Shown: positions 54,085 to 63,494 of the stretch, one piece after another
Layout: each line of letters begins with the position of its first letter
How positions within the stretch are numbered: position 1 is the first letter of the stretch
Origin: Planctomycetota bacterium
GTDB lineage: Bacteria > Planctomycetota > Phycisphaerae > SM23-33
DNA length: 64,000 bases
NCBI GenBank assembly: GCA_022705325.1
Contig: JAKJER010000012.1
Span: forward strand, 1 to 64,000
Reading direction: 5' to 3'
Notes under the pieces: generated by a model
Database searches by the model: none
Told to the model about the DNA's origin: nothing
Seen by the model: only the letters and a program-made list of their open reading frames with translations
Position numbers and translations under genes: made by a program

Positions 54085-55308
54085 TTACTTGTCGCTCGTC
54101 TCTCCCGCACGCTTGGCGCCCATGGTCTTGTTCAGGGCCTCGGCCAGCTTCTCCGCCTCCTGGCGGGTGAAGTTGCCCGAGATGATCGCGTCGCGAGACA
54201 GGGCCGACTTCAGGATGGGCGCGCACAGCACCTTCCCGTCGACCAGGACCGCCAGGCGGTTGTTGAGGTTGCTCCGCGTCAACTGGGCGAAGCGCTTCAT
54301 GCCCGCGCTGTCGAAGCGAACGCTCACGCAGTACTGGTCGAACTGGTCCATGACCACAAAGGCCTTCTCCAGGCCCCAGGCGGTCTGGTCGCTCTTGCCC
54401 GGCAGCAGGACCCGCGACGGGGCATTGCACAGCAGGCCCAGTTTCATGTCGCGGAAGTCCGCCACCACGAACCCGTCGCTCTTGCAGTGAAGCTCGGCCC
54501 ACATGTAGGCGTCGTCGGCGCGGATGTCGGCCTGGCCCTTGCTCAGGCGCTCGATCATCGCCTTGATGTCCGGCTCGCTCAGTTCCGGCTCGCGATCGCT
54601 GCCGGGCATGTTGGGCACGACGCGAAGCTCCAGCTTGCCCACGAGCTTGTCCACCGCGAACGGCTTGGGCGGCTGGGACGAGGACGGCCCCGGGGCGCTC
54701 TTGGGCTCGCCCTTGTCGTCCACCGGGACCTCTTCGATGGTGGCGATCGACGTCAGGGGCACCTTCTTGCCGTCGTCGGTGGTGATGAGGACCTTGCTCA
54801 ACTCGTCGGCCGTCAGGGCCTTGATCTGGGCCTTGACCTGCCGGCTGACCTCCTGGGCGGTCAGCTTGAACTGGTTGAGCTTGGCCCGGTCCAACTGGAG
54901 GCTGATCTTCTTCTCGACCTTTCCCTTGGGCGCGGTCTTGCCGCCCTCGGGCGGCTTGTCGGCCGCGGGCTTCGGCTCGCTCTTGGACTTCGGGACGATC
55001 GCGGCCACCTCGCTGAGCGGCACGCGCTTGCCGCTGGGCGTGAGCAGTTGGATCTTCCGGGCGGCGGCCAGGAACTCCTCGTCGCTGACATCCTTGGGCA
55101 GGCGTTCCAGCGCCCGCTCGATCTGCCGCACGACGTGATCCGGCTTCATGCCGTATGCGGCCAGTCGGGCCGAGTCGAACTGGAAGTCGAAGTCGCTGGC
55201 CTGCCCGGCGGCCAGGCCCTTCGGGCTTGCTCCCGCCAAGGCGCACGCGACCACCAGGACGACCAGCCAAGGCCTCCAGACATCGCGGTGTTTTCTACTT
55301 GCCGGCAC
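54085..55308 (-). CDS. Exported AcrB-docking-like plus SecD-P1-like chimera
   Basis: A 407-residue protein with a signal peptide or single membrane anchor (10-34, WRPWLVVLVVACALAGA). Residues about 38-105 (DFQFDSARLAAYGMKPDHVVRQIERAL ... PSGKRVPLSEVAAI) and 134-193 (ISLQLDRAKLNQFKLTAQEVSRQVKAQI ... GKKVPLTSIATIEEV) look like two copies of an RND-exporter docking subdomain. Residues about 315-395 (VSVRFDSAGMKRFAQLTRSNLNNRLAVLVDGKVLCAPILKSALSRDAIISGNF) match the SecD P1-head region. No membrane domain of an RND pump or SecD is present. It lies between MoxR and DUF58, so it may be an envelope partner of the MoxR complex. Confidence 0.7.
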   Translation of the reverse strand: MPASRKHRDVWRPWLVVLVVACALAGASPKGLAAGQASDFDFQFDSARLAAYGMKPDHVVRQIERALERLPKDVSDEEFLAAARKIQLLTPSGKRVPLSEVAAIVPKSKSEPKPAADKPPEGGKTAPKGKVEKKISLQLDRAKLNQFKLTAQEVSRQVKAQIKALTADELSKVLITTDDGKKVPLTSIATIEEVPVDDKGEPKSAPGPSSSQPPKPFAVDKLVGKLELRVVPNMPGSDREPELSEPDIKAMIERLSKGQADIRADDAYMWAELHCKSDGFVVADFRDMKLGLLCNAPSRVLLPGKSDQTAWGLEKAFVVMDQFDQYCVSVRFDSAGMKRFAQLTRSNLNNRLAVLVDGKVLCAPILKSALSRDAIISGNFTRQEAEKLAEALNKTMGAKRAGETSDK

Positions 55309-55372
55309 GGTCCGATCTCCTGCCTAGCCTCGCAACGGCGTCACTCGACGATCGAAGAGCGACAATCGGCAC

Positions 55373-56443
<1,071 letters not shown>

Positions 56444-56516
56444 TGGGATTCTCCTCTGTATTCTTCGCTGGGAAGCATGGGACTCATGGGACGTCTGGGA
56501 TCGTTCACGTCGTCGG

Positions 56517-57653
56517 CTACTTCTGGCAGATCGGCAGGTAGCCGTAGGGCAACTGGAGGATGATCGTGGCGATGGCCGTGCCGTAGGTCGTGCCCACGCC
56601 GTCGCCGTTCCAGCTTCCGTCGGGCGCCTGCATGGTCAGCAGGCGGTCGCGGATCTGCGGGTAGTACTGGGCCCAGTCTTTGCCCCCCCGCTGGTACATC
56701 GCCTGGGCCATGTAAAAGTGCGTGTAAAAATAATGCCCGTAGTTCTGGTTGTCCACCCGCACGTTCTGCTGGACGTACTGCACCAGCTTCTCGACCATCT
56801 CGGCCTCGCCGCCCTTGCCCCCGGTGGTGCGGTCGTAGACGCCGGCGGCGTAGAAACAGGCGATGGCCGCCGCGGAGATGGCGGGACGGCTCTGCCCGCG
56901 GCTGGAGGCGGAGTAGCAGATCCCGCCGTCGGGCTGCTGGCACATGTGGAGGTACTCGACGGCCTTGTCGATGACCTTCTTGTCGACCAGCACCCCGACG
57001 TTCCGGCAGGCCCGCAGGGCCTGAAGCTGCGTCACCGTGACCGAGCCCTCGTCGTTGTTGGACTCGGGGGTGTAGTACCACCCGCCGCACGGCTTGGGCC
57101 ACTTGCCCCCGCCCACGGTGGACTGCGACCGCTCGGTCACCTTCACCGCCCGGGCCAGCACCTCGCGGACCTGTTTGTCCTTGTCCTTGTGCAGTTCCAC
57201 GCCGCTGCACTGGGCCAGGAAGAGCATCGAGAACCCGTGCCCGTACATCGAGCGGTGCTCGGCGCCGGGCCCGGCGATCAGCCCGTCCTTGTTCATCTCC
57301 GTGATGCGGAGGATGTAGTTGAGGGCCTTGGTGACGTTGCTGCAATATGGACCGGTCTCGGGCGTGGAGCCCCCGGCCATGAACGCCAGGCCCGACAGGG
57401 CCGTCATCACCGACGGGTAACTGCCGTACGAGCCGTCATGCATCCAGCTCCCGTCCGGGCGCTGGGTGTGCTTGAGGCGGTTGAGCCCGCGCTCGATGGC
57501 GGCCATCGTCCGACGGTCCATCAGGTCCGGGGGGACCGGTCCCGGCGGGGGCGCCGCTGCGGCGGACCTGCTCCACGCGCCGCCCAGCAGCGAAGTCGTC
57601 GCCACCGCCAGCACCACCGCCCACGCCGACCATGCCTTTCGCGTCTGCCTCAT
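56517..57653 (-). CDS. Exported squalene-cyclase/prenyltransferase-fold repeat protein
   Basis: A 378-residue protein with a signal peptide (about 1-33). Alpha/alpha toroid repeats include AIERGLNRLKHTQRPDGSWMHDG, AVEYLHMCQQPDGGICYSASSRG and IRDRLLTMQAPDGSWNGDG, the QxxDGSW-type repeat of squalene-hopene cyclase and prenyltransferase folds. The cyclase DxDD motif is absent, so no cyclisation is implied. It starts 9 bp after the PQQ gene stop and lies 73 bp before MoxR, so it is part of the array. Probably a structural or glycan-binding envelope protein. Confidence 0.8.
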   Translation of the reverse strand: MRQTRKAWSAWAVVLAVATTSLLGGAWSRSAAAAPPPGPVPPDLMDRRTMAAIERGLNRLKHTQRPDGSWMHDGSYGSYPSVMTALSGLAFMAGGSTPETGPYCSNVTKALNYILRITEMNKDGLIAGPGAEHRSMYGHGFSMLFLAQCSGVELHKDKDKQVREVLARAVKVTERSQSTVGGGKWPKPCGGWYYTPESNNDEGSVTVTQLQALRACRNVGVLVDKKVIDKAVEYLHMCQQPDGGICYSASSRGQSRPAISAAAIACFYAAGVYDRTTGGKGGEAEMVEKLVQYVQQNVRVDNQNYGHYFYTHFYMAQAMYQRGGKDWAQYYPQIRDRLLTMQAPDGSWNGDGVGTTYGTAIATIILQLPYGYLPICQK

Positions 57654-57662
57654 GCCAGCCTC

Positions 57663-60600
57663 TCACTTCGTGCCGTAGACGGCGACCCCGTCGCCCGTCT
57701 CGACCGTCAAAAAGCCGTCCGTAATCACCGCCTGCCCCGACTGCAGCAGCTTGCGGTGGCGCACCGCCGCGTTCACCTTCGGGCTGTCCCCGCCCAGGTC
57801 GATCGTCTGGACCGCCTTGCCCGTCTCCTTGTCCAGGACGATCGCCCGCGCCGTTGCCTGGGTCTGCATCTCCCGCACCGTCGCCACCAGGTGCTTCTGG
57901 GCGACCGCCGGCAACTGGGGCCTCGTGACGTACCGCCCCGAAACGTCCAGCGGGTACACCCACCGGGGCTTGTCCTTGTCGAGGCTCAGCCGGTGCAGGG
58001 CCAGGTTGCGACAGGGCATGAACCGAATGTTCACGTTCGTCCGCCGCACGTTGCCCGGAATGCCCGAGGAACTCAGCACGTAGATGCTCTGCCCGTCGAA
58101 CATGGCGTCGATGGCGATGGGCTTCTCGCCGCCGACCGCTTCCAGGCGGAACTCCGCCAGCGACTGGCCGCCCCCGGCCATCGGCAAGACCTTCACCTCG
58201 CCCTCCTGGCTGGGCTGGACGAGGATGTTCTGGTCCCGGACGCACAGGATCGACGCCCCGCTGTTCTCCCCGTACCGCCGCCACCACAGCGGCTTGTCCA
58301 GCTTGCCCACCTCCCAGACGTTCAACTCGTCGTCGACCATCGTGACCAGGAAGCCTTCCCGCGTGAGCGCCCCCTCCAGGCCGCGGGAGGCCTCGAATTT
58401 CTTGAGCACCCGCCCTTTGTCCAGGCTCAGCAGGAGCATCTGGCGGAACGTCCGGTCGCGGACCAGCACGCAACCGCAGGCGATCTCCGGCGGCAGCAGC
58501 GCCCCGCGCCCGGCGCCGGAGGCCGCCTTCCATCGCAGCTCGCCCGAGGTCAGGTCCACGCACACGATCGTCCCGGACGAGTCCACGACCACCAGTTCCC
58601 GCGGCGTGATGGACATCTGGGAAGGCGAGGGAGCGCCGAAGTCGGCCAGCTTCTTGTCCAGCGTCAGGCGCCCGCTGGACAGCTCGAATCGCCGCAGGGC
58701 CGTGCGGTAGGCCACCAGCACGCTCTTGCCGTCGGCGCTGAGCGAGCCGACCAGGTTCGAGCCGCTCACGATGAACGCCCGGTTGGGGTCCACCTCCAGG
58801 GGCACCAGGGCGGACCAGTCTTTCTCGTCGGGGGCCTTGGGCGAAGCCGTGTCCAGCAGGATCGCCCGTTTGCCGTTGAGGGCGATGAGCTTCTGGCCCG
58901 CGCGGACGGCCTGGCCGTCCTGGTCGCGGAGGACCACCAGCTTCTCGTCCACGATGTCCCAGAGCTTCTGCACCGGGGCCAGCAGCGCCTGGATCGCCTG
59001 GTCCCGCAGGTCCGGCGAGGGAGGCGTCGGGCCGATCTTGCCCGACTCGATCCGCTTGATCAGATCGCCCAGCTTGCCCTGGATGTCGGCGAACTTGACC
59101 GACGTTTCCGGGGCCATCTCGCGAACCTGGTCCAGCGTCTGGCTGGCCACGAGCTGCCACCCGCGCCGGGCGCAGATGGCCGCCAGCCCCACCACGGCCG
59201 AGACCCGCAGTTCGCTGGTCTGGAGGCGGCTGACCTGCCACAGCAGCCTGCGCGTCTGCGTCAACATCGACTCGGCCTGCACCCCCGAGGCGGACTGCGA
59301 CTTCCCGTACAACAGCTCGGCTGCGTAGAACTGCGCGTCGTCGGCCCACTTGCTGTTGGGCCACTGCTGGGCCACCCGCATGAGGGCCTCGGCGTCGCGC
59401 CCGTCGCGCCCTGCGACCAGGGCCTGCTCGGCCTTGGCGTCCCAGGCGGCATAGACCTGCTGCCCGTGAATCTCGATCAACCGCTTGACGAACAGCTCAG
59501 CCCACTCGCGGGCCTCCTGCTGCTCGTCCTCGCTGCTCAGGCGGGTCAGGTCGTTGCCCTCGGGCCCGATGAGAACGTCGGCGACCTTGAGATCGCCCGC
59601 CTCGGCCGCCAACTCCTGGGCCACGTCCACCGCCCGGGGGTACTCGCCCGCCCGCTCGTGGTACTTGGCCAGTCGGATGTTCAGGTGGGCCTTGTCGCTG
59701 GGGCTGACGGCGTAGGCGCGGGCCTTCCGGAAGTTCTCCAACATGCCGGCGTTGGTGTCGGAGCGATTGGCCATCGCCACGTACGTGCGATACAGGTGGG
59801 GCATGACCCGCTGGGACAGGTCGTGGTCGTTGACCTGCCCGGCCAGGCGCTCGCACTTGAGCAGCGCTTCCAGGGCCTCGTCGAACCGCTCAGCCCCGAA
59901 GGCCAACATGCCCCATTGCAGGAGGATCTGTCGATGCTCGTCGGCCTTGGTCGACGAGAGGCGGTCGACCAGGAGGTGGCGGACGTACTCGTAATCGAAG
60001 TACGCGCAGATCCCCGCGGCGTTGGCGGCCAGCAGCTTGCCGTCCAGGCTCACCAGGTTGCCCAGCAGGCCCTGGGGCGACTGCAACTCCATGCCGTCAA
60101 GCGGATAGCCCCCTTCGAGGCCCATGCGGTAGACCTTGCCCTCGGCGCTGGCCAGCACGTGACGGCGCGAGACGGCGGGCCGGCCCAGGATGCCCTTGTT
60201 CTCGTGCTTGGCCAGCACCTGCCCGCTCTGGGCGTCGACGACGACGATGCCCTCACCGCTGAGCAGCAGGCGGTCGTGGTCGATGAAACTCAGGTCTTTC
60301 TGGTCCTGGCGGGAGGTCTCCAGCAGCAGTTGGCCCGAGCGGCAGTCGAGCGACAGCATGTTGTCGCTGTCGCAGGGCAGGCAGAAGGCCCGCCCGCGGC
60401 TGATGATCACCGGGTTGGGCGGGTAGGTGGCGGCGTTGTTTCGCCCCTGGACAACCGGGTACGAGGCCGCCCCCATGCGGTTCAGGGCGCTGGGGTACTG
60501 GTGGGCCCAGAGGGGCCGGCCCGTGTCGGCTTCCAGGCCCGCGATCACCCCGCTGTTGGTGACGGCCACGACGATGCCGTCGTTGACGGCCGGCGGGCTG

Positions 60601-62267
60601 CCCCGGCTGTCCAGGTCCATGTACCGCAGATGGGGAGCCTGGGCGGGGATCTGGGCGAGGATCGTGCTCCAGACCAGCTCGCCCGTCCGCGCCGACAGGC
60701 ACGCCAGGTGGTAGCTCTCCATGTAGAGGACCAGCACGTACAGGCGCTGGTCGAGGTACGTGGGGGCCGAGAGGTACCTGCCGTTGCGGATGAGTTCGCT
60801 CTCGCCCTGGCCCCGGCCCCGGGTCCACTTGATCTTGCCTTCTTCCTCGATCGAGTAGGCGACCAGGCAGGACATGTCGGCCGGGCCGGGCATGGAGCGA
60901 TTGACGTACCGCCCGACCTGGGCCGGCGGGCAATCGCTCAGGGCGTAGACGTAGCCCCCGCCGCAGGTCAGGCAGTACTGCCCGCTGTCGAATGGCAGGG
61001 TGTAGCCGTAGTACTGGCGTGCGGAGGAGGATTCATCCTTCTCCAACTGCCCTCGGCCTTCCCACAGGGGCATGCCGGTGATGATGTTGTAGGCCCGCAC
61101 GGCGTCGTCCTGGCGGACGATGACCGTCTCGCCGACCACCACAGGCTGGACCGAGGGCGGCAGGAAGATGGGGCTGCCCCGGCTGACCCCGCCGGGGTTG
61201 TAGATGTGAACGTTTCGCGGGTACTCCGCCTGGGCGTGGCCCTTGACGACCCGCACGGACATCGAGCCGCGGTTGCCCGGCAGGGAGCGGCGCAGGCTCT
61301 TGAGCGCGATCAGGGTGTCGCCCACGTCGTCGCCGCTGACGGCGGGCATCTCCGGCACCCGCCATCGCGGGGCCAGCACCACCTTGCTCTCGCTCATGAC
61401 CGCTGCCCCGTCGCCCAGGCCCCCCAGGCCCGGCCAGTCTCGCGCCGGCGCCGCCGGGGGAGGCGGAGCCACCGGCAGGGAGCGGACCATCTCGGCGGCG
61501 AAAGCGGACACGTTCTGCTGTCGGCCCGCCAGCGTCGCTTCGGCGTCCGCGTGGTCCTTTGCCAACAGGTCCACCAGACGCCGGGCCTCGCCGTTGCGCC
61601 CGGCCAGGTGGTTGGCCACCGCCAGACGGGCCAGCAGCGCCGGCCTCTGACTGTCTGGGTACTGGAGATCCAGGCAGTCTTCCCACACCTCGACGGCCTG
61701 GGCGAACTCGCCGGCGTCGAAGTGCATCCGCCCCACAGCCTCCAGCGCCAGCATCCCGTGCTCGGTGTGGAGGTATCGCGACACCACCTTCTTGAGGCTC
61801 AGCGAGTCTCCATCGGCCAGCGCCTGCTCGAACAGTTTCTGGGCCTGGACCTCGTGCAGCCGCCGGTAGTACAGCACGGCCTGCTCGTCGCTGCGGGCGA
61901 TCAGTTCGTTGGCCAGCGTCCACAGCGAGATCCACCTCCGCCCGTCGCTGGAGGCCACGAAACCCGAGTCGCTGCGGGTGATCATGATCTGGAGCAGTTC
62001 CAGCGCGCCGGAGTAGTCCTTCTGCTCGAGCAGTTGGCGGGCGCGGACCAGGGCCTGGAACAGTTCGTCGTCGGAGTGGACAAGCGGAGGCGGGCGATCG
62101 GGATTCTGGGGCGCCGCCGCCGAGCGCCCGGTCAGGAACTCATCCAGCAGTCCCCGCCCCGCCGGCGCAGGGGAACCCCAGGCCTCCCCGATGGGGAGAC
62201 AAACAGCGCAGACAACAGCAACAGCCGTTGCCGCCGGCCAACTGAACATGCCTCTACCCGCTGCCAT
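57663..62267 (-). CDS. Exported PQQ-like beta-propeller and TPR protein
   Basis: A 1534-residue protein. The ATG at 62267 is chosen because GAGAGG precedes it at good spacing; two in-frame ATGs lie upstream and one downstream. The signal peptide is GMFSWPAATAVAVVCAVCLPIGEAWG. The N-terminal helical part has TPR-like units (YLHTEHGMLALEAVGRMHFDAGEFAQAVEVWEDCL). Two PQQ-type propeller regions (about 370-750 and 1100-1530) have repeats such as GLEADTGRPLWAHQYP, VVDAQSGQVLAKHE and CVDLTSGELRWKA. A TPR-rich region connects them (about 760-1000). It is the first gene of the MoxR array and has a perfect TATAAT promoter. Probably a large envelope scaffold; PQQ cofactor binding is not implied. Confidence 0.82.
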   Translation of the reverse strand: MAAGRGMFSWPAATAVAVVCAVCLPIGEAWGSPAPAGRGLLDEFLTGRSAAAPQNPDRPPPLVHSDDELFQALVRARQLLEQKDYSGALELLQIMITRSDSGFVASSDGRRWISLWTLANELIARSDEQAVLYYRRLHEVQAQKLFEQALADGDSLSLKKVVSRYLHTEHGMLALEAVGRMHFDAGEFAQAVEVWEDCLDLQYPDSQRPALLARLAVANHLAGRNGEARRLVDLLAKDHADAEATLAGRQQNVSAFAAEMVRSLPVAPPPPAAPARDWPGLGGLGDGAAVMSESKVVLAPRWRVPEMPAVSGDDVGDTLIALKSLRRSLPGNRGSMSVRVVKGHAQAEYPRNVHIYNPGGVSRGSPIFLPPSVQPVVVGETVIVRQDDAVRAYNIITGMPLWEGRGQLEKDESSSARQYYGYTLPFDSGQYCLTCGGGYVYALSDCPPAQVGRYVNRSMPGPADMSCLVAYSIEEEGKIKWTRGRGQGESELIRNGRYLSAPTYLDQRLYVLVLYMESYHLACLSARTGELVWSTILAQIPAQAPHLRYMDLDSRGSPPAVNDGIVVAVTNSGVIAGLEADTGRPLWAHQYPSALNRMGAASYPVVQGRNNAATYPPNPVIISRGRAFCLPCDSDNMLSLDCRSGQLLLETSRQDQKDLSFIDHDRLLLSGEGIVVVDAQSGQVLAKHENKGILGRPAVSRRHVLASAEGKVYRMGLEGGYPLDGMELQSPQGLLGNLVSLDGKLLAANAAGICAYFDYEYVRHLLVDRLSSTKADEHRQILLQWGMLAFGAERFDEALEALLKCERLAGQVNDHDLSQRVMPHLYRTYVAMANRSDTNAGMLENFRKARAYAVSPSDKAHLNIRLAKYHERAGEYPRAVDVAQELAAEAGDLKVADVLIGPEGNDLTRLSSEDEQQEAREWAELFVKRLIEIHGQQVYAAWDAKAEQALVAGRDGRDAEALMRVAQQWPNSKWADDAQFYAAELLYGKSQSASGVQAESMLTQTRRLLWQVSRLQTSELRVSAVVGLAAICARRGWQLVASQTLDQVREMAPETSVKFADIQGKLGDLIKRIESGKIGPTPPSPDLRDQAIQALLAPVQKLWDIVDEKLVVLRDQDGQAVRAGQKLIALNGKRAILLDTASPKAPDEKDWSALVPLEVDPNRAFIVSGSNLVGSLSADGKSVLVAYRTALRRFELSSGRLTLDKKLADFGAPSPSQMSITPRELVVVDSSGTIVCVDLTSGELRWKAASGAGRGALLPPEIACGCVLVRDRTFRQMLLLSLDKGRVLKKFEASRGLEGALTREGFLVTMVDDELNVWEVGKLDKPLWWRRYGENSGASILCVRDQNILVQPSQEGEVKVLPMAGGGQSLAEFRLEAVGGEKPIAIDAMFDGQSIYVLSSSGIPGNVRRTNVNIRFMPCRNLALHRLSLDKDKPRWVYPLDVSGRYVTRPQLPAVAQKHLVATVREMQTQATARAIVLDKETGKAVQTIDLGGDSPKVNAAVRHRKLLQSGQAVITDGFLTVETGDGVAVYGTK

Positions 62268-62304
62268 CAACATACCTCTCACCACTAAACGCACGGCGAG
62301 GCCC

Positions 62305-62333
62305 ATTATAAACAACGCTCGGCGAAGGCGGAA
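62305..62333 (-). promoter_or_regulatory. Promoter of the PQQ/MoxR array
   Basis: On the minus strand a perfect -10 TATAAT (62305-62310) and TTCCGC (62328-62333) are spaced 17 bp. Transcription would start near 62298, giving a leader of about 30 nt to the ATG at 62267. Confidence 0.55.
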
Positions 62334-62400
62334 ACAACATCTCCCGCCCTCCTGGACGCTTCGGCCAGGAACCTTCTTAGACGAGCAGACGGCGTGGCGG

Positions 62401-62438
62401 TTTCCCCTCCTGTCAAATATTCCCTCCGGGAGGGGAAA
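62401..62438. repeat. 10-bp inverted repeat in the divergent control region
   Basis: TTTCCCCTCC (62401-62410) pairs perfectly with GGAGGGGAAA (62429-62438) across an 18-nt loop that contains its own small CCCTCC-GGGAGG palindrome. It may be a regulator binding site or a transcription barrier between divergent genes. Confidence 0.45.
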
Positions 62439-62641
62439 ATCGTCTCGCTGAAACTGGGAATGCTTCCGATTTTGCCGATATTTATGATATCATTAATACA
62501 GGACAAGCCTGCGGTGCGACGGCGGTTTCATCCATGCCATCATTCATACCTCCTCCCGCCGCGCAAGCCGCCTGCAGGACGTGACTGCCGCCGTAGACCG
62601 GACAACCCGGCAACCACCGCGCTCGAAAGGTTTGGTGACCC

Positions 62642-63328
62642 ATGCGCGTCGATCCCGCCGCCTCGCAGACCTGGGCTGCACATGCCGATCGACCCGCCTG
62701 CTCCAAGGAGGACATCGCCCGGGCCCTTGAGGCCCTGCGCCAAGCCGCCTCCGCCAAGCAGGTCGAACTCATCTGCGCCGCGTATCAGGCCCTGCGCCCG
62801 ATCGCGCACGCCCACCGTCTGGACCCGCTCAAGCTGGCCCAGAAGGCCATGGGACCCTCCGCCGTCGAGTACCTGGTGTCCGCCTTCTCCCACCTCCACT
62901 GCTTCATGTGCCAGGGCGGTTGCGTCCCCTGCGACCCCTGCGAGGGAGAGGGGGAGATCGTCCCCGGACGAGCCTGCCCCACCTGCGACGGGCTGGGCCT
63001 GGCGCCCTGCCCCTTCTGCCGCGGCACCAACTGGGCCGACCGCACCGTCATCCCCGCCGAGATCGCCCAGGCCGTCCACCACCGACAGCTCGCCCACGTC
63101 CGAGACGATCTGCACCAGATCGTCAAGGTCTTCCTGAACCTCAACCACGCCTCCCTTAAGGCCCTGGACCGGACCAAGCGACGCGAACTGGGCGGACATC
63201 TGCTCCGCCTGTCCGGGCGGCTGGCCGACCTGCTGGCCCTGGACGTCCCCGACCCCCAGGAAAAGCACCGTCTGGCCGCCATGAAAGACAAACTCGCGCG
63301 ATGTCTGGACGCCCTGCGGGGAAAGTAG
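62642..63328 (+). CDS. CxxC zinc-finger protein of DnaJ central-domain type
   Basis: A 228-residue protein. Cysteines at 87, 90, 94, 97, 100, 112, 115, 123 and 126 form CxxC pairs (CFMCQGGCVPCDPCEGEGEIVPG; CPTCDGLGLAPCPFCRGT), like the CxxCxGxG zinc-binding domain of DnaJ-type chaperones. There is no J domain. The N- and C-terminal parts are helical. It is a small cytosolic zinc protein of unknown role, possibly a chaperone or RNA-related. The gene is divergent from the PQQ array. Confidence 0.75.
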   Translation: MRVDPAASQTWAAHADRPACSKEDIARALEALRQAASAKQVELICAAYQALRPIAHAHRLDPLKLAQKAMGPSAVEYLVSAFSHLHCFMCQGGCVPCDPCEGEGEIVPGRACPTCDGLGLAPCPFCRGTNWADRTVIPAEIAQAVHHRQLAHVRDDLHQIVKVFLNLNHASLKALDRTKRRELGGHLLRLSGRLADLLALDVPDPQEKHRLAAMKDKLARCLDALRGK

Positions 63329-63404
63329 CCGCCTGCGGACCGCCCCATATCGCTCCGCCCAGCGGTCCACTCGCCTGAAGGCCGCCGGCAGGCCGGATGC
63401 ATCG

Positions 63405-63433
63405 TTGCCCCTCAACCAGGCCGGTGGTATAGT
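63405..63433 (+). promoter_or_regulatory. Promoter candidate for the Tat-exported epimerase gene
   Basis: TTGCCC (63405-63410) and TATAGT (63428-63433) are 17 bp apart, giving a leader of about 55 nt. Confidence 0.5.
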
Positions 63434-63494
63434 TCCCAACTGTCGGCCGTTCCGACGCCGCAGCAACCGCATCCTCTTACACAGGCAAGTGACT

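Larger units (their letters stand above)
62268..62641. other. Divergent 374-bp control region
   Basis: Gap between the PQQ gene and the zinc-finger gene. It holds the minus-strand promoter at 62305-62333, an inverted repeat TTTCCCCTCC/GGAGGGGAAA (62401-62410 and 62429-62438) and a palindrome ATGATATCAT (62484-62493) in an AT-rich stretch. Confidence 0.5.

Noticed and set aside
56517..57653. Squalene-hopene cyclase activity
   Set aside because: The repeats fit the fold, but the DxDD catalytic motif is absent and the protein is exported.
57663..62267. PQQ-dependent dehydrogenase
   Set aside because: Propeller repeats are present, but there are no cofactor-binding disulfide or calcium-ligand signatures; such repeats are common in structural planctomycete proteins.
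56718..62288. A very long open frame on the plus strand opposite the PQQ gene
   Set aside because: It is antisense to a gene with clear propeller and TPR repeats and a signal peptide. Long antisense frames are normal in such GC-rich DNA, and its translation is rich in Arg, Gln, His and Gly without domains.
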